The notes beneath the pieces are model-generated. The model saw nothing but the letters and a program-made list of their open reading frames with translations. It did not search any database and was not told the DNA's origin. From Pholiota molesta (Eukaryota > Basidiomycota > Agaricomycetes > Agaricales > Strophariaceae), in NCBI GenBank assembly GCA_014925825.1, contig JACGCK010000006.1:930001-994000 (forward strand): a stretch of 64,000 nt of DNA. The letters are read 5' to 3'. The position numbers were made by a program, and so were the translations under genes. The first letter of the stretch is position 1, and every line of letters starts with the position of its first letter. Positions 11,708 through 22,248 of the stretch are shown in pieces.

Positions 11708-11898
11708 TGTCACGGGCGTGCCCCGTGACGCATCATATTATATCTTGTTTGGCATCACCCTCGGTGATGCCACTATTTAAGTACTTGCATTTGTAATCAG
11801 ACAGTAGATCTTTTGCTTGTACCACGTAGTCTACCAATTATATTGGTTCTGGCTTAGTTTGTACAGCTTAAGAACTACCCGTAAAGCGCCGCTTTACA
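11708..11898 (+). repeat. 3' LTR of the gypsy element (about 191 bp)
   Basis: It starts with TGTCACGGGC right after the polypurine tract and most plausibly ends with CTTTACA at 11,898, giving TG...CA ends. Three short hairpins are visible: GTCACGGG/CCCGTGAC at the start, GGCATCACC/GGTGATGCC at about 11,750, and GTAAAGCG/CGCTTTAC at the end. CTATTTAAG near 11,771 could serve as a TATA box. The end coordinate is inferred because no second LTR is available for comparison. Confidence 0.65.
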
Positions 11899-12655
11899 AA
11901 AGGCGATGGAGATGGTGGGCGGTGGTCCTCATGAGGAAGGGAGCCTTCTCCGGGTGTTGAAGGATGGGTGCGGTCTGCGTTTGCGTGTGAACTTGAGGAA
12001 TCGTCAGATCGAGGACCGTCCGTGGCTATTGAAGAGCGGTCGCTGTACGAGGTCGCGTAAGCAGATGAATTGCGAGAGCTACCGTGACTAGCCCGACGGC
12101 GCTTTCTCGGCATTGCAGGACGGCTGCGGGATGCGCTTGAGCTGTTGGATGAACCATAATCATCCAAGCCACCAGGGAGGCGATATGTTGGGGGGAGTTG
12201 GCATCGACGGCTACAGGTGCAACGACTGCTGTGTTGGGGAGTAGAGCGCTCAGGAACGAAACAACGGCCACCAACACAGCGCTCATGTTGGGGTAGGGGA
12301 AGGGCCAAAACGGATGATTGAAAGCTGGGTTCCTCAGGAAGATGGGGCAACGGGTGTGGATAGGAATTCTTCTCTGACCACCTTGACCACCAAAGCTTGG
12401 TAAAAGTCGGATCACAGCGTGGGAAATGACTCGGATGCGAGCCAGAAATAGAGCACTGAGTATACGCGGTCGCGGCCACGATTTGTCTGAAAGTTGAACA
12501 ACCTGTTCAAGTTGGTCTTTCGAACTCGCGATGTCCACTCACACCGAAAGAACCAGTTTTCCCAAAATTCGCGAAGCCCCGCGGAAACCCAGGCAGAAAA
12601 CCTTAGTTGGTTATCTTGTCTCACATCCTGACATTCCTTATGACGCAGACTTATT
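11899..12655 (-). CDS. Possible small spliced gene truncated by the gypsy LTR, function unknown
   Basis: On the minus strand an intron is suggested by GTGAGTGG at about 12,541 and CTTTCAG at about 12,486 (roughly 56 bp). Joining across it gives ...WENWFFR followed by QIVAATAYTQCSISG, and the frame stays open for about 190 codons into a Ser/Arg-rich tail (SSNSSSASRSR, MPRKRRRASHGSS). The tail runs directly into the LTR at 11,898, so the original C-terminus may have been removed by the retrotransposon. A second minus-strand frame (12,538 to 12,026) is also open and could be the real one upstream of the Ser-rich part. No family was recognised and the start is not fixed. Confidence 0.3.
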
Positions 12656-13274
12656 CTGATACAATAAGAGAGAGAATGAATAATAGTGGCTTATTGGTAC
12701 TAAATATGCACTGATTTGCAAGAATAAGGGCGCAAAAGGTAGGCGCCCAAGAAAAGGAGGATTTTCCCGATGTCAGAGATCATTTCCTCATTTGATCATC
12801 ATCTCAGTTTGGCATAAACACCAATTGAATTATCTTATCTGCCTTCGGAGAAGGCCCGCTACACCTACGTTAAGTGACAGCGCCAACTTAATCACCGCTG
12901 GATTAAGCACGTCCGAATGCAGAGTCTTGCATATTAGGCTCGACCTTCTGACTTGAACATCGACCAACGGCAGGGACAAGGGCGGTGTGAAATAAGGAAA
13001 GGAAGTTGGCTCTGTCTGTTATTGGGGCAAGTGAGCCGTTGTGTCGGAAAGGCGAGTAATTGGGAGATGTTGGCCTCAGCGCCATATTTCATTTCAGATC
13101 ACAGGCGGCGACAACGCGGCGCGGCGACTTCAACAATTTCAACAACAAGGCCTGCAAAGTAAAACATAAAAAAGCACTCAGCGGCCAGCATCCGCCATCG
13201 CTGCTTTTCTATAAAGCCAGGAACCGCGCATTTATCAAGGAAAGGAACCCCCACTGATCTCCTCCATTATTGCC
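12656..13274. other. Intergenic stretch, nothing recognised
   Basis: No convincing ORF, repeat or RNA gene is seen. The last 100 bases before the next gene include CTATAAAGCC at about 13,210, a plausible TATA-type core promoter about 65 bp upstream of the ATG at 13,275. Confidence 0.4.
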
Positions 13275-14854
13275 ATGCCACAAGCAGCTGGATCACCAAG
13301 TGGCAGTACCAGCGCGCGGCCACGGGGCCGACCTTACCACCTGGAGGCAGACCCCGATGGGTTGCCCAGAGCGCCCAAACCGCCTCCCAAGAGCCGGAGC
13401 GGAGGCGCGTCCCAGATTTCTGATGCTCGGCGGGTAAGCGTCTTGTTTCAAATATCTTGGAAGGGCCTGACGGCGCAACCTACCTTTTATATCCCATAGC
13501 ATGAGTCAACCCGGCCCCCCTTGGGTTTCCTATTTGTGCCATTACTAAGTTTGGTAAGCACCAGGCCGCCGCGTTTATTCTTACTGTTACTGAGCATCCC
13601 CTAGGCCCTCAACCCAGTCTACCGCTCGTGCCTCTATTTATTTGAGGCTTCCGATATCCTGCTAGGGGGCGTCGGAAGAGAATGCCCATTCGGCGGGGAT
13701 CCCTTGGCCTTTGTACCCTTCAGGGAAACTACGCAGGCGGGCATGGTGGCCTCTATGCAGATATTCCGGGCATTCGTGCTCATGGCCGGTTATGCGCGCC
13801 TCTACGATGTGTTCAACCTTCTCCTTGGTAAATTTAGGAAGCTTGAGGACGTTTCCCGTTCGGCTCTAGAAAACCTACTCGTATCCGTGGATACGCAAGA
13901 ATTCCAGTCAGTGTACACCGCGGGCGCTTCCTCTCAGACGGCGTGGGCGCTTACCACGTACCCCCCGCCAACTCACGCGTGGAAATTCGATGTTAAAGAT
14001 CGCGGTAACCACCCCCTCATTGTGCACCTCCTCATAGATGTGGAGATAATGGTATGCTCTGGCACTCTCCCCTTTCCATCCACTGTGCTAACACCGGTTT
14101 TGAAATAGATCCAGGAGAGGCGCTCGAGGATGCTCCGAGGCCTTAGGACCACGGTTCTATCCGGGCTGATTACTATCCCTATTGCGGGGACGCTGTTCGA
14201 AGATATCCATAGCATTCTCCCAGTTCACGCTGAAAAGCGCGCTCATGCCATATTAACAAAAATTAAATGTCTCAAAACCCCCAGCGCGGGGTCTAACGAG
14301 TCATTTGACTCCTCGGACATTCCAATTTTGACCGTTCAAGCACTTCTATCCCTCCTTTCGAGCAGAGACTTTGCTGCCATTGCTTCGCTGCTCTATAACA
14401 GCCCACTTGTGTTGAAGGTTGCGAACACTTTCATCCTCCACCTAGGGCCTCTGGCCATAGTGGCATCTCTCAGGCGGTCCTTTGAAAAAGAAGATCGGTG
14501 GCAATTGCCATTCGCTGTATTGGCCCTGCCAGCAATGCTGGTGAGCACTTATGGCGTCAGAAAGAAATTTAAATCTGACCACCATTGTCTTGAACGGCAT
14601 AGGTGCATTCCGAGCTGGTGCTCAGGGCGAGCATCATGAAGACCGAAACCCCAGGCCTCCGCTTTATTCCTATCGGTTCCACGGGGATTGTGGATGGCTG
14701 GCAAAATGAGGCTAAACTTCTTGAGGCGCATGCTTGTGTGCTGCATGAGGTAGAGCTAAAGGCACGGCTTTTACTGGTAGATTTAATTTTCTACATGGAA
14801 GAGGGGATTGGCGTTCCTAAAGTCACCACGACTGTAGTACAACCCCTGGGTTAA
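13275..14854 (+). CDS. Five-exon gene for a 447-residue protein of unknown function
   Basis: Exons 13,275-13,433, 13,500-13,553, 13,605-14,051, 14,109-14,540 and 14,603-14,854 are all bounded by GT...AG, the four introns are 51-66 bp, and every junction is phase 0. The total is exactly 448 codons including TAA. That regularity argues for a real, intact gene. The N-terminus is basic and Pro-rich with RPRGRP, which resembles an AT-hook. The rest is hydrophobic and helical, with three candidate membrane stretches (around LRTTVLSGLITIPIAG, VANTFILHLGPLAIVASL and LPFAVLALPAML). No family was recognised. It lies between transposon remnants, so it may itself be a lineage-specific or element-associated gene. 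Confidence 0.6.
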
Positions 14855-14989
14855 ACCTCAGCACTGGTAGCTACTTACCTCTCAGCACGTTGTCCCCTTC
14901 AGTTTTTCTTTTTCATTATATCGTGACATCCCTCCTCCATCATCATTCAAGTCCAAGGCCCCTACTCTCTTTCACCGCGCCGCGCCAAA

Positions 14990-15640
14990 TTTTTTTTACT
15001 CCTATACATACAGTATGGACAATTGGTTTTTGTAAAGGGGCTTGCACTTTTAGTGGGGGCCCCATTCAATAGATAGTAAAATATAGTTAAGTGATCATCG
15101 ATCACTATCATGGCTATTGGAAAGTTGTTTGAACCGTTCACTGGCATGAACTTGCTGAGTTTGTTAAACCATGGCATTATGGAGACAGACCTGGTCCGAA
15201 CTCCAAGGTCCAACATATACTGTACTGAACCGACCATCTCTTCAGGTCACGCGTCACAGGACATGCTGAAGTGAAGAGTTTTTAGAGGTGGTCACGGTCC
15301 CAATCTTTTATGAAGAGTTCTCGAAGTCAAATTTAATAGGCATTTCAGCTTGATTCAGCATTTTGAGGACTTAAACACAAAATTTTGGCTTCCGACAGCA
15401 GTTTGATGAAGAGATTTTTCCGAGGTCACACCAAATGAGGCTCCATCAGGCCTTCTTTGGACCCTTTGAAGAGATGAAGAGATGGAATTTTTTGGTCACA
15501 AAAAAATGGGTCGAAGACTTGGTCGGTTTAGTACAGTATATGCAGCACTCAACGTCGTCAGTAATGCAAGATCTACGAACGGCATCTTGAGCTGAAGAGA
15601 CGAGGCTTTCCTCTTTGGATTCCCGAACCCAATAGAACAT
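14990..15640. repeat. Scattered TGAAGAG...GGTCAC motifs, otherwise non-coding
   Basis: Between 15,240 and 15,600 the motif GAAGAG followed by a T-rich run and often GGTCAC recurs about six times at irregular spacing (near 15,271, 15,312, 15,410, 15,467, 15,476 and 15,595). The copies are too diverged and irregular to call a tandem array. No ORF with recognisable content is present. Confidence 0.35.
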
Positions 15641-15676
15641 TACCCATGCCATATAGACGCAAAGGCGTTAACATAG

Positions 15677-15898
15677 GTGACGTTGGAATTATCACACCCT
15701 CCGGGCATCAATTCCTTCCTGTTCAATATCTGCTTGCCGCCCAATCATCCTATCAATCCTCGCATGCTTCCTGATGGCTTTGTACCAATCGATCCCCCCA
15801 TCAATCCCAGAGACATACGCGAATTCTCAGAATTTAAGTCCGAGAGCTACCTGGCGAGTACGGCGATCAAGAAGATCCACAATGATCCCACATTTTGA
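15677..15898 (+). pseudogene. Gene fragment, unknown
   Basis: A 73-codon frame with a protein-like, Pro/Asn-rich composition (PDGFVPIDPPINPRDIREF) but no start context, neighbours or family match. It may be a remnant of a transposon or host gene. Nothing else readable was found between 15,900 and 16,900, a GC-rich stretch with many GCGCG words and several long but unconvincing minus-strand frames. Confidence 0.25.
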
Positions 15899-16859
15899 TA
15901 ATCTACCACAGGCTTTGAATATTCGCTTGATTGACCTGGTGTTCATAGCGGATTATCATTCGCGACCTCTGCCGCCGAAGGTGATGCAATAAGTGTGCAA
16001 TTAAAATTTGGAACGAGTTCACATTAGGCTGCCGGAGTCGCGGTGACGGTTGTGCGAGCTTGTGCGAGCCTGTTGGAGCAGCCTGATCTGACGGATGGTA
16101 GCAGTGCGGTTGCGGACAAAGATTGGATATGGCCCGTGCGCAGCCGCCTGTGCAGTGGCGAGTCTGGCGCCGGAGATAATCCGGAAGTTGCCTATGTACA
16201 TGTGATGTGTATCTAATCCGTATCTCTGATGCTCGTCTGCTGATGTGCACCGCCACGGTAACGGCTCATCTGTTCCAAGTGCGTGCGGCGCGGCGCGGCG
16301 GCTCTGTTGCGCGTTTGAGCGCGTTCGATGCGCGTGCACCCGGATGCGTTCTACACTGTATGGAAGTGCTCTGTGTACCTTGCTCGAGCTTGAGCGACTT
16401 CGAGTGAGACAGCGCGAGGACAGGCGACCCAGTGCGTCTCGTACGTCCTAACGCGCTCGAGCGCGTGCGTTGCGCGTATGTTTGGGCGAGAAGTTCTAGC
16501 GCGTTTTCAGCGTGTATACGGATGCGGTGCGCATCAGCGGAACCGAGTCCGACGTCCGACTTACTACTAGTAGCAGTACTAGTGCCTTCAAGAAGTTGAA
16601 CTATTGCCCGGTGGTCTGGCAAGTGACTGCACGCAGTATAAGTATCGGCGCTTTGCCGCGTCCTGGGCGCTGACGAGTCCGAGTTGAATATGATTGTGAC
16701 GATTCTGCGGCCCTGTCACTGGCAGTTCAATAGTAGGAGCTGGACTGCCAGACGGTCAAGGTTGAATGGCGCAGTCGGATTCAGGTTCACCGCAGTGCGT
16801 GACGTTGTTTTCTAAATTTAAGCACTGCGTCTTCATGAGCGCAGTACTCATGCCCGTTC

Positions 16860-16931
16860 AAGCTGTATATAAAGTGTTCCTTAGTATTCAAGTTTAAATA
16901 ACAGAATCTATTATCTCGTTTCGCCCACCGA
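16860..16931 (+). promoter_or_regulatory. Candidate TATA-type promoter before a decayed reading frame
   Basis: TATATAAAG at about 16,866 lies some 65 bp before the ATG at 16,931, which opens a 123-codon Pro/Arg/Thr-rich frame. The layout resembles the end of an LTR or a promoter, but no second copy or terminal repeat was found. Confidence 0.25.
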
Positions 16932-17418
16932 TGTCTACCCATACCTGCCACCAGACTTCACCAAGAGCCCGCGGCCCTGACTTGCTCCCCGGCGCCCCCT
17001 ACCGATGCCCAACCACTGAGCTCGCGGTCATAAATTCATCCCCGAGGGGAGTGGGCCTAAATGCCCGAGCTCTGAGACGCACGACCCGGGGCGTTCACTA
17101 TATGCTCCCAAGGTCTCCAGAGTCGCCGACTCTGCAGATGCTAAGGAGACGCCAACTTGGAGCTAGTCCTACCCTCCGAGTCAGTGGTGGCACGGCGCTG
17201 AGTCTTTCCGCAAGACAGCCCCAGCCTCAGCGCGTGCTTACTAATGGTGCGTCGAAGTGGCAACCGTCAGGGCTGTGGGCAGACCAGCAGACCACCTTCT
17301 GACTAGTAGTATTCCCAGTAAAAGTACTTGCAGTGGAGCCCTTCCTGGTTGTTCGAACTTCTTTGCCCTCAAGGTCCAAATCAGTGACGCCAAACTCAAA
17401 ATGGTCTCCTAGTAAGCA

Positions 17419-18104
17419 ATGGCGTTGCGTACCAGTCACTCCCGTCTGCAGTTATCAGTTTTGCTGATGTGGTCTTCGACTGGGAATCTAGCTTTTCCTG
17501 ACCATATCGAAACTAAGGGCATCAGCCTTCACAACGCCCCCACCTTTGACCCCTCGAGTCATCAGACCTCCAGCTTCTCCCAACTTTTGAGCCTAGATTC
17601 GTTACCAGCATTAGGGCTAGCTGGGCACGAATTTTGGAAGCTTTTTTCCAAATGCACAGGCTGCCATCGGTATATGACCACGCGAACGACTCCTTACCAC
17701 AGGTGCCCTGCCAACGGTTGGTCTTTCCTCCTTGGTTGAACATGAATCAGTATACTCAGCAATCTTTTCTTCTGCAAGATTTCATATGCAAATTTAGCGT
17801 GGATATTGTTTCTAAAACCTTTTTTCTGAGGATGCTGGATGCTCACGACAGTGGCCATGAAGCAGGAGTCCCCGAAGCCGTGTTCAGGGCAATTTTTTAT
17901 GTCTGCGGGTGCTGTGGTCGCTATATGACTAAGAGGGTGTCGTTGAATCATAGCCTGCGCGAACATGCAGACTCCGATGACAGCGGCGATGAACAGGCAG
18001 CATGCATCTATAGGCATGCAGGTACGATGGGTGTTTCCAAGACTCGCGAAGATGATGGCTTTAGAGCACTGAAAGAATTTCCTACTTTAGAGCCACTATC
18101 ATGA
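17419..18104 (+). pseudogene. Degenerate ORFs with a repeated CxxC...H cysteine motif
   Basis: Two overlapping frames (17,419-17,739 and 17,634-18,104) each contain a similar short block: FWKLFSKCTGCHRYMTTRT followed by YHRC, and FRAIFYVCGCCGRYMTKR followed by NHS. The shared pattern is F-x5-8-C-x2-C-x-RYMT-x-R with a later His, which could bind zinc. The second block is followed by an acidic DADSDDSGDE-like stretch. The two blocks look like diverged duplicates. No known family was assigned and the frames are interrupted. Confidence 0.35.
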
Positions 18105-18721
18105 TGATTATTTAATAGAGGTCTGATCTCTCATTTTTTTTGGCTACATTTTCGCCCTTCTGCATTGCATGCCACTATATTGAAAAGGTTCATTTTGTTT
18201 GATGCCCCCTCATCATATCCGACATCGTAAATGATTCAGCATCAGGCTCTAAGTCGATGTGGAATCGCACGCCGGATTCTTCGACTTCGAGCAGCATTTT
18301 GAGCATAGTATCAACTGGTAAGGACATGGTGAAGAAGAAAACGACTCATCCGATGCGGCCACTGCCAGTACAAACTTGGTACCATCACGGTGACGATTTG
18401 TACCATAATCGCATAGGCGAATTTACCGTTTCCGAAGATCAATGGCCCATATTTTTTATCCAAATCATACAAATAGTACGACGACGATGATCCGTGGCAC
18501 GGTCTGCTACAGAGTTCAATGCTAACTAAGGTTGGCAAGCTTTTTTTCAGCAGAGAATTGGACCATAGCTGAAGTTACCCAGGCGTTTAGACGCATCTTT
18601 ACGTCTCCAACCTCTGTTATGAAAGAGGCAAAGGCTACCAGGTCAGGAAGTACCAGTAGTACTGAGTATGAGGAAGAGAAAGCGTGAAAAACTATCAAGG
18701 CACTGTTGATATACCTCGCTC

Positions 18722-18762
18722 AAGCCGAACCGGAAAGCGGCTCCCGCTTTCCGGTTCGGCTT
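18722..18762. repeat. Perfect 19-bp-stem hairpin at the left end of element A
   Basis: AAGCCGAACCGGAAAGCGG, loop CTC, then the exact reverse complement. The same hairpin (18-bp stem) occurs at the left end of element B. It lies about 45 bp inside the boundary and is flanked by imperfect inverted words AGAAAGCGTGA (about 18,677) and TCACGGCCTTTCT (about 18,798), so the whole first 130 bp can fold. It may be a transposase recognition end. Confidence 0.8.
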
Positions 18763-19079
18763 GCGTTGGGTGTATGGTCAGCGGCTGATCATATTCTCAC
18801 GGCCTTTCTCTCTTTCTCAAACCACCATGTACTTAGTTCCCCCCTTTATTGTAGATGTAGAAATAAGACGTACTGTACGATTTGTTGTAATACGAATACA
18901 AGGCGAACAAAGGTCGCTAGAATACCCTAAGACTCAATGAATAAAACTAGAATGCTAGTGAACAAGGTATAAGTAACTCAACATAAAGACGTGTGATGTG
19001 TGCTTACCATCGTCTACTAGGCGTTGTTGCACACACGATTGAAACATGGCAAGTGGATAGGACGGCAAAACTGCCATGG

Positions 19080-19345
19080 GAGGCTCGCGTGGGCTAGCGT
19101 GAGTAGCGTGGGGTTAGCGTGAGTCGCGTGGGCTAACGTGCATAACGTGCCAGGCTGGCGTGGATAGCAAGATGTCATGAGACGGACACGAAAGTCAATA
19201 TCTCGGTGAGTCTCATCTTACCTTCTGTGTCCAGAGGCATACAATGACTTATATTGTTGAAATGGCACTGTCAATAGCGGGTGAGTGGGCTAGCGTGAGT
19301 AGCATGGGGTAGCGTGAGTAGCGTGGGCTAGCGTGAATAGCGTGC
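19080..19345. repeat. TAGCGTG-rich minisatellite in element A
   Basis: About ten to twelve degenerate copies of the word (C)TAGCGTG with spacers such as GGC, AG and GGGT lie in two clusters, about 19,085-19,150 and 19,285-19,355. The same block is present in element B with one 6-bp difference. Clusters of short subterminal words like these often serve as transposase binding sites in CACTA-like elements; that role is inferred here. Confidence 0.6.
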
Positions 19346-19360
19346 CAACTAGCGTGAAAG

Positions 19361-20610
19361 CAATATTTCCGTGAGTTTCGACTTCTGTTCTATCTAGGTG
19401 GGCTTAAAACGATAGTCTACGACCCTAGAGTCTGCGTGTAGGCCCTGGAAGGCATACCATTTTTTGCGGAGGCTTAGCTGTCGAATATGTGTATGTTGGC
19501 CTATACACACAAACACCAATATTTCCGTGAGTTTCGACTTCTGTTCTATCTAGGTGGGCTCAAAATGACCGTCTTCGACCTCAGATTCCTGGTCTAAGGC
19601 CTCGAAGGCATACGATTTTTTGCGGAGGCTTAGCTGTCGAATATGCATATGTTGGCCCATACACACGAACGCCAATATTTCCGTGAGTTTCGACTTTTGT
19701 TCTATCTAGGTGGGCTTAAAACGATAGTCTACGAACCTAGAGTCTGCGTGTAGGCCCTGGAAGGCATACCATTTTTTGCGGAGGCTTAGCTGTGGAATAT
19801 GTGTATGTTGGCCTATACACACAAACACCAATATTTCCGTGAGTTTCGACTTCTGTTCTATCTAGGTGGGCTCAAAATGACCGTCTTCGACCTCAGATTC
19901 CTGGTCTAAGGCCTCAAAGGCATACGATTTTTTGCGGAGGCTTAGCTGTCGAATATGCATATGTTGGCCCATACGCACAAACACCAATATCTCCGTGAGT
20001 TTCAAGTATTATTCTATATAAATGACTTTCAAACGATCGTCCTCGATACCAGATTCCTCATATAAGACCTCGAAGACATACGATTTTTTGCGGAGGCTTA
20101 GCTGTCAAATATGCATATGTTGGCCCATACACACGAACACCAATATTTCCGTGAGTTTCGACTTCTGTTCTATCTAGGTGGGCTTAAAACGATAGTCTAC
20201 GACCCTAGAGTCTGCGTGTATGCCCTGGAAGGCATACCATTTTTTACGGAGGCTTAGCTGTCGAATATGTGTATGTTGGCCTATACACACAAACACCCAT
20301 ATCTCTGTGAGTTTCGACTCCTGTTCTATCTAGGTGGGCTCAAAATGATCGTCTTCGACACTAGATTCCTGGTATAAGACTTCGAAGGCATACAATTTGC
20401 TGCGGAGGCTTAGCTGTCGAATACGTGTATGTTGGCCCATACGCACAAACACCAACGTCTCCGTGAGTTTCAAGTATTATTCTATATAAATGGCTTCCAA
20501 ACGACCGTCCTCGATACTAGATTCCTCATATAAGACCTCGAAGGCATATGATTTTTTGCAGAGGCTTAGCCGTCGAATATGTGTCCGTGAGCCCATACGC
20601 ACACAAACAT
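19361..20610. repeat. 156-bp satellite array, eight units, dimeric higher-order pattern (element A)
   Basis: Units begin with CAATATTTCCGTGAG or close variants at 19,361, 19,517, 19,673, 19,829, 19,985, 20,141, 20,297 and 20,453, a constant step of exactly 156 bp. Two alternating types are visible: one with CTTAAAACGATAGTCTACGA, the other with CTCAAAATGACCGTCTTCGA. Every unit shares the core TTTTTTGCGGAGGCTTAGCTG or a variant. The real repeat is thus a 312-bp dimer. Unit 19,985 and the last unit form a third, more diverged type (ATTATTCTATATAAATG). Open frames in the array are by-products of its periodicity, since 156 is a multiple of three. Confidence 0.95.
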
Positions 20611-20618
20611 CAAGACGC

Positions 20619-21018
20619 TCACGGCGCTCCAACTTTAGCTTCAGCTTCATCACTGCCTCTTTTCCTTTTCGCACGCATACGTGGCCGTGGCCGTTGGACG
20701 GTGGGCTGGACAGCAGTTTGAGGCACTTGTGAAACTTCGATGTCCACAAGGCCAGGCCCGCGCTGACAACAATTGAATTTATTCAGTTGAAGACGAGACG
20801 TTCAGATTCACTCACCTCAAGTTCGCCTTCCTGCTCTTCTCGATCATCATGGTACCACTCTGGTGGCAGGCCTGCATACGAATCCCATCCATCTTGATGG
20901 CTACCAGCATCCAAACCCCATTGATAATGGCCAGCCGCTCCTGCCCCTGCTGATCTTTCAAACACATAGGAATCTCGACACCCCAGCGTGATCTTCGGCA
21001 CGAATTTGAATCTCGAGC
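20619..21018 (-). CDS. Minus-strand companion gene X of element A (3' exons)
   Basis: Two exons fit well: 21,018-20,816 and 20,762-20,619, joined in phase 0 across a 53-bp intron (GTGAGTG...TTGTCAG). The first exon reads FKFVPKITLGCRDSYVFERS, a Gly/Ala-rich stretch and YQWGLDAGSHQDGWDSYAG, then an acidic end. The last 47 residues include a strongly basic patch (QRPRPRMRAKRKRGSDEAEA) that looks like a nuclear localisation or DNA-binding tail. A further 5' exon probably lies upstream (the frame at 21,255-21,019 is a candidate). No family was recognised. The same 3' exons, with a frameshifting deletion, remain in element B, so this is an element gene and not a host gene. Confidence 0.5.
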
Positions 21019-21259
21019 CTAGTCCGTTGCAATGCCATCGCAGACGTTAGCTGCCCCAGGGCCACGAGACGACCGATCATTAGGTGCCACTGTGGCATTG
21101 CTGTAAAGCATGGCTATAGTCTCACTCAGCTGGTGGGAATTGCTGCTTTTACGAGGGCCTACGGGATCAGAGGAATGCGTTGCCGGAGTCGACTTCACAT
21201 CCACTATCACTTTCAGACCACCCTCGACTTCGTTCGCCCGTTGGCCACGCTTCACGCTG

Positions 21260-22248
21260 CCGTCAAGTCATCGACTTGGCATCGGCTACTACCCTCTGCG
21301 ACTGGCACCAACGCCCTGCCATGCACGAGCCTGAGCCTTCTTTCGATGTGCCGTATGCCTTTACGTGGGACTCAATCAACTATGGTCGCCGTCGATTTCG
21401 CATCTGCCGGGACTCTGTCCACGATAGCCGGCTCTTCCGCATGTGCGCTCTGTACTGCATGGCTCTTGAGCAAGTCGTTTAGAGGCATTAATCAGATAAT
21501 GCTATGTACTCTGCTTTGGCTCTGTACACTTGATGTATAGCCTACTAGATTTATAGTCTACTATCTTGTGCACTAAAAGTCTCCCGTTTCAAAAAACATC
21601 CTAGCTGTACCCGCTACACCGACATAGACCGACATCGGCCGTTTCCACGTTGCAGGATCAAGACATGTCGACGGGAGCGGGTGCGGCAGGCGAAGAGCCG
21701 TGATACGCCCGTCGTTTAACGGCCGACACCCGTGTCGAGTCGGTGTGCGCCCCTACCTTCGAAGTGAGGACTGCGATGCGCTGTCGACAACGTTCGTCTC
21801 CAGTTCAGGCGCCTGCGCAGTATCTGCATGCCTTCGCGTTGGAGTGCGTGTAGATGAAAGCCGTACAACCGATTTTGCGTAGTGCCTGTGCTGTCCGGTG
21901 AGTACGTCGCCAATGTTCATTACGAGCTCGCGAAGCTGAATAAAGAATCATGGTAGATCCTTGTTCATTTTGTTGTAGGCCGGGCAGGAAGTTGGGCTAT
22001 TTTATAACCTTTACTTTGTACAGCGGCAGATCTTCCCGTACGATGCACGGCTGCACCAACAGCAGGTACGCCGGCGCAGATGCGCGACTGATCTAAGTCA
22101 GCCTCAGCTCTCCCCTTTGGCGGAATGCACCTTGGACTAAATTTCTCAAGAAGAGCGATTGGCCGTGCAGCCATGGTTGTTTAATAAGGTGGCTGTCCCT
22201 TTAATATGTAGAATTTGTCTAGTGCTAATACGTGCCGATGGTAGGCGC
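21260..22248. other. Non-coding or unreadable part of the TET module
   Basis: Short frames occur on both strands but none carries recognisable content or supported splice sites. It separates companion gene X from the coiled-coil gene, both on the minus strand. TTTTATAACC at about 21,999 and TTTAATATG at about 22,200 are AT-rich patches without clear roles. Confidence 0.35.

Larger units (their letters stand above)
1..11898 (+). mobile_element. Ty3/gypsy (chromodomain) LTR retrotransposon, 5' end outside window
   Basis: The order RT, RNase H, integrase, chromodomain is that of Ty3/gypsy elements. After pol there is a long extra ORF region, then a polypurine tract and a short LTR. The 5' LTR, primer binding site and gag lie upstream of the window. 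About 7.1 kb of the element is present once the foreign insertion at 4,738-9,516 is subtracted. Pol is broken by three frameshifts, each close to a short homopolymer or GC-rich run, so the copy is probably dead; base-calling errors cannot be excluded from one sequence. The right LTR abuts the end of a possible minus-strand host gene. The target duplication cannot be checked because the left end is missing. Confidence 0.9.

Noticed and set aside
16660..16700. CTGACGAGTCCGAG looked like the core of a hammerhead ribozyme
   Set aside because: The core has C where CTGATGA needs T, and no matching GAAA with flanking stems was found.
18678..18700. CACTG at the left end of element A as a classical CACTA terminal inverted repeat
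   Set aside because: No inverted copy of the following 20 bases was found near the right side, and the target duplication could not be identified, so a CACTA-type end is not claimed.
20477..20749. Open frames inside the 156-bp satellite arrays
   Set aside because: 156 is a multiple of three, so any unit without a stop yields long periodic frames. Composition follows the repeat and not protein coding.
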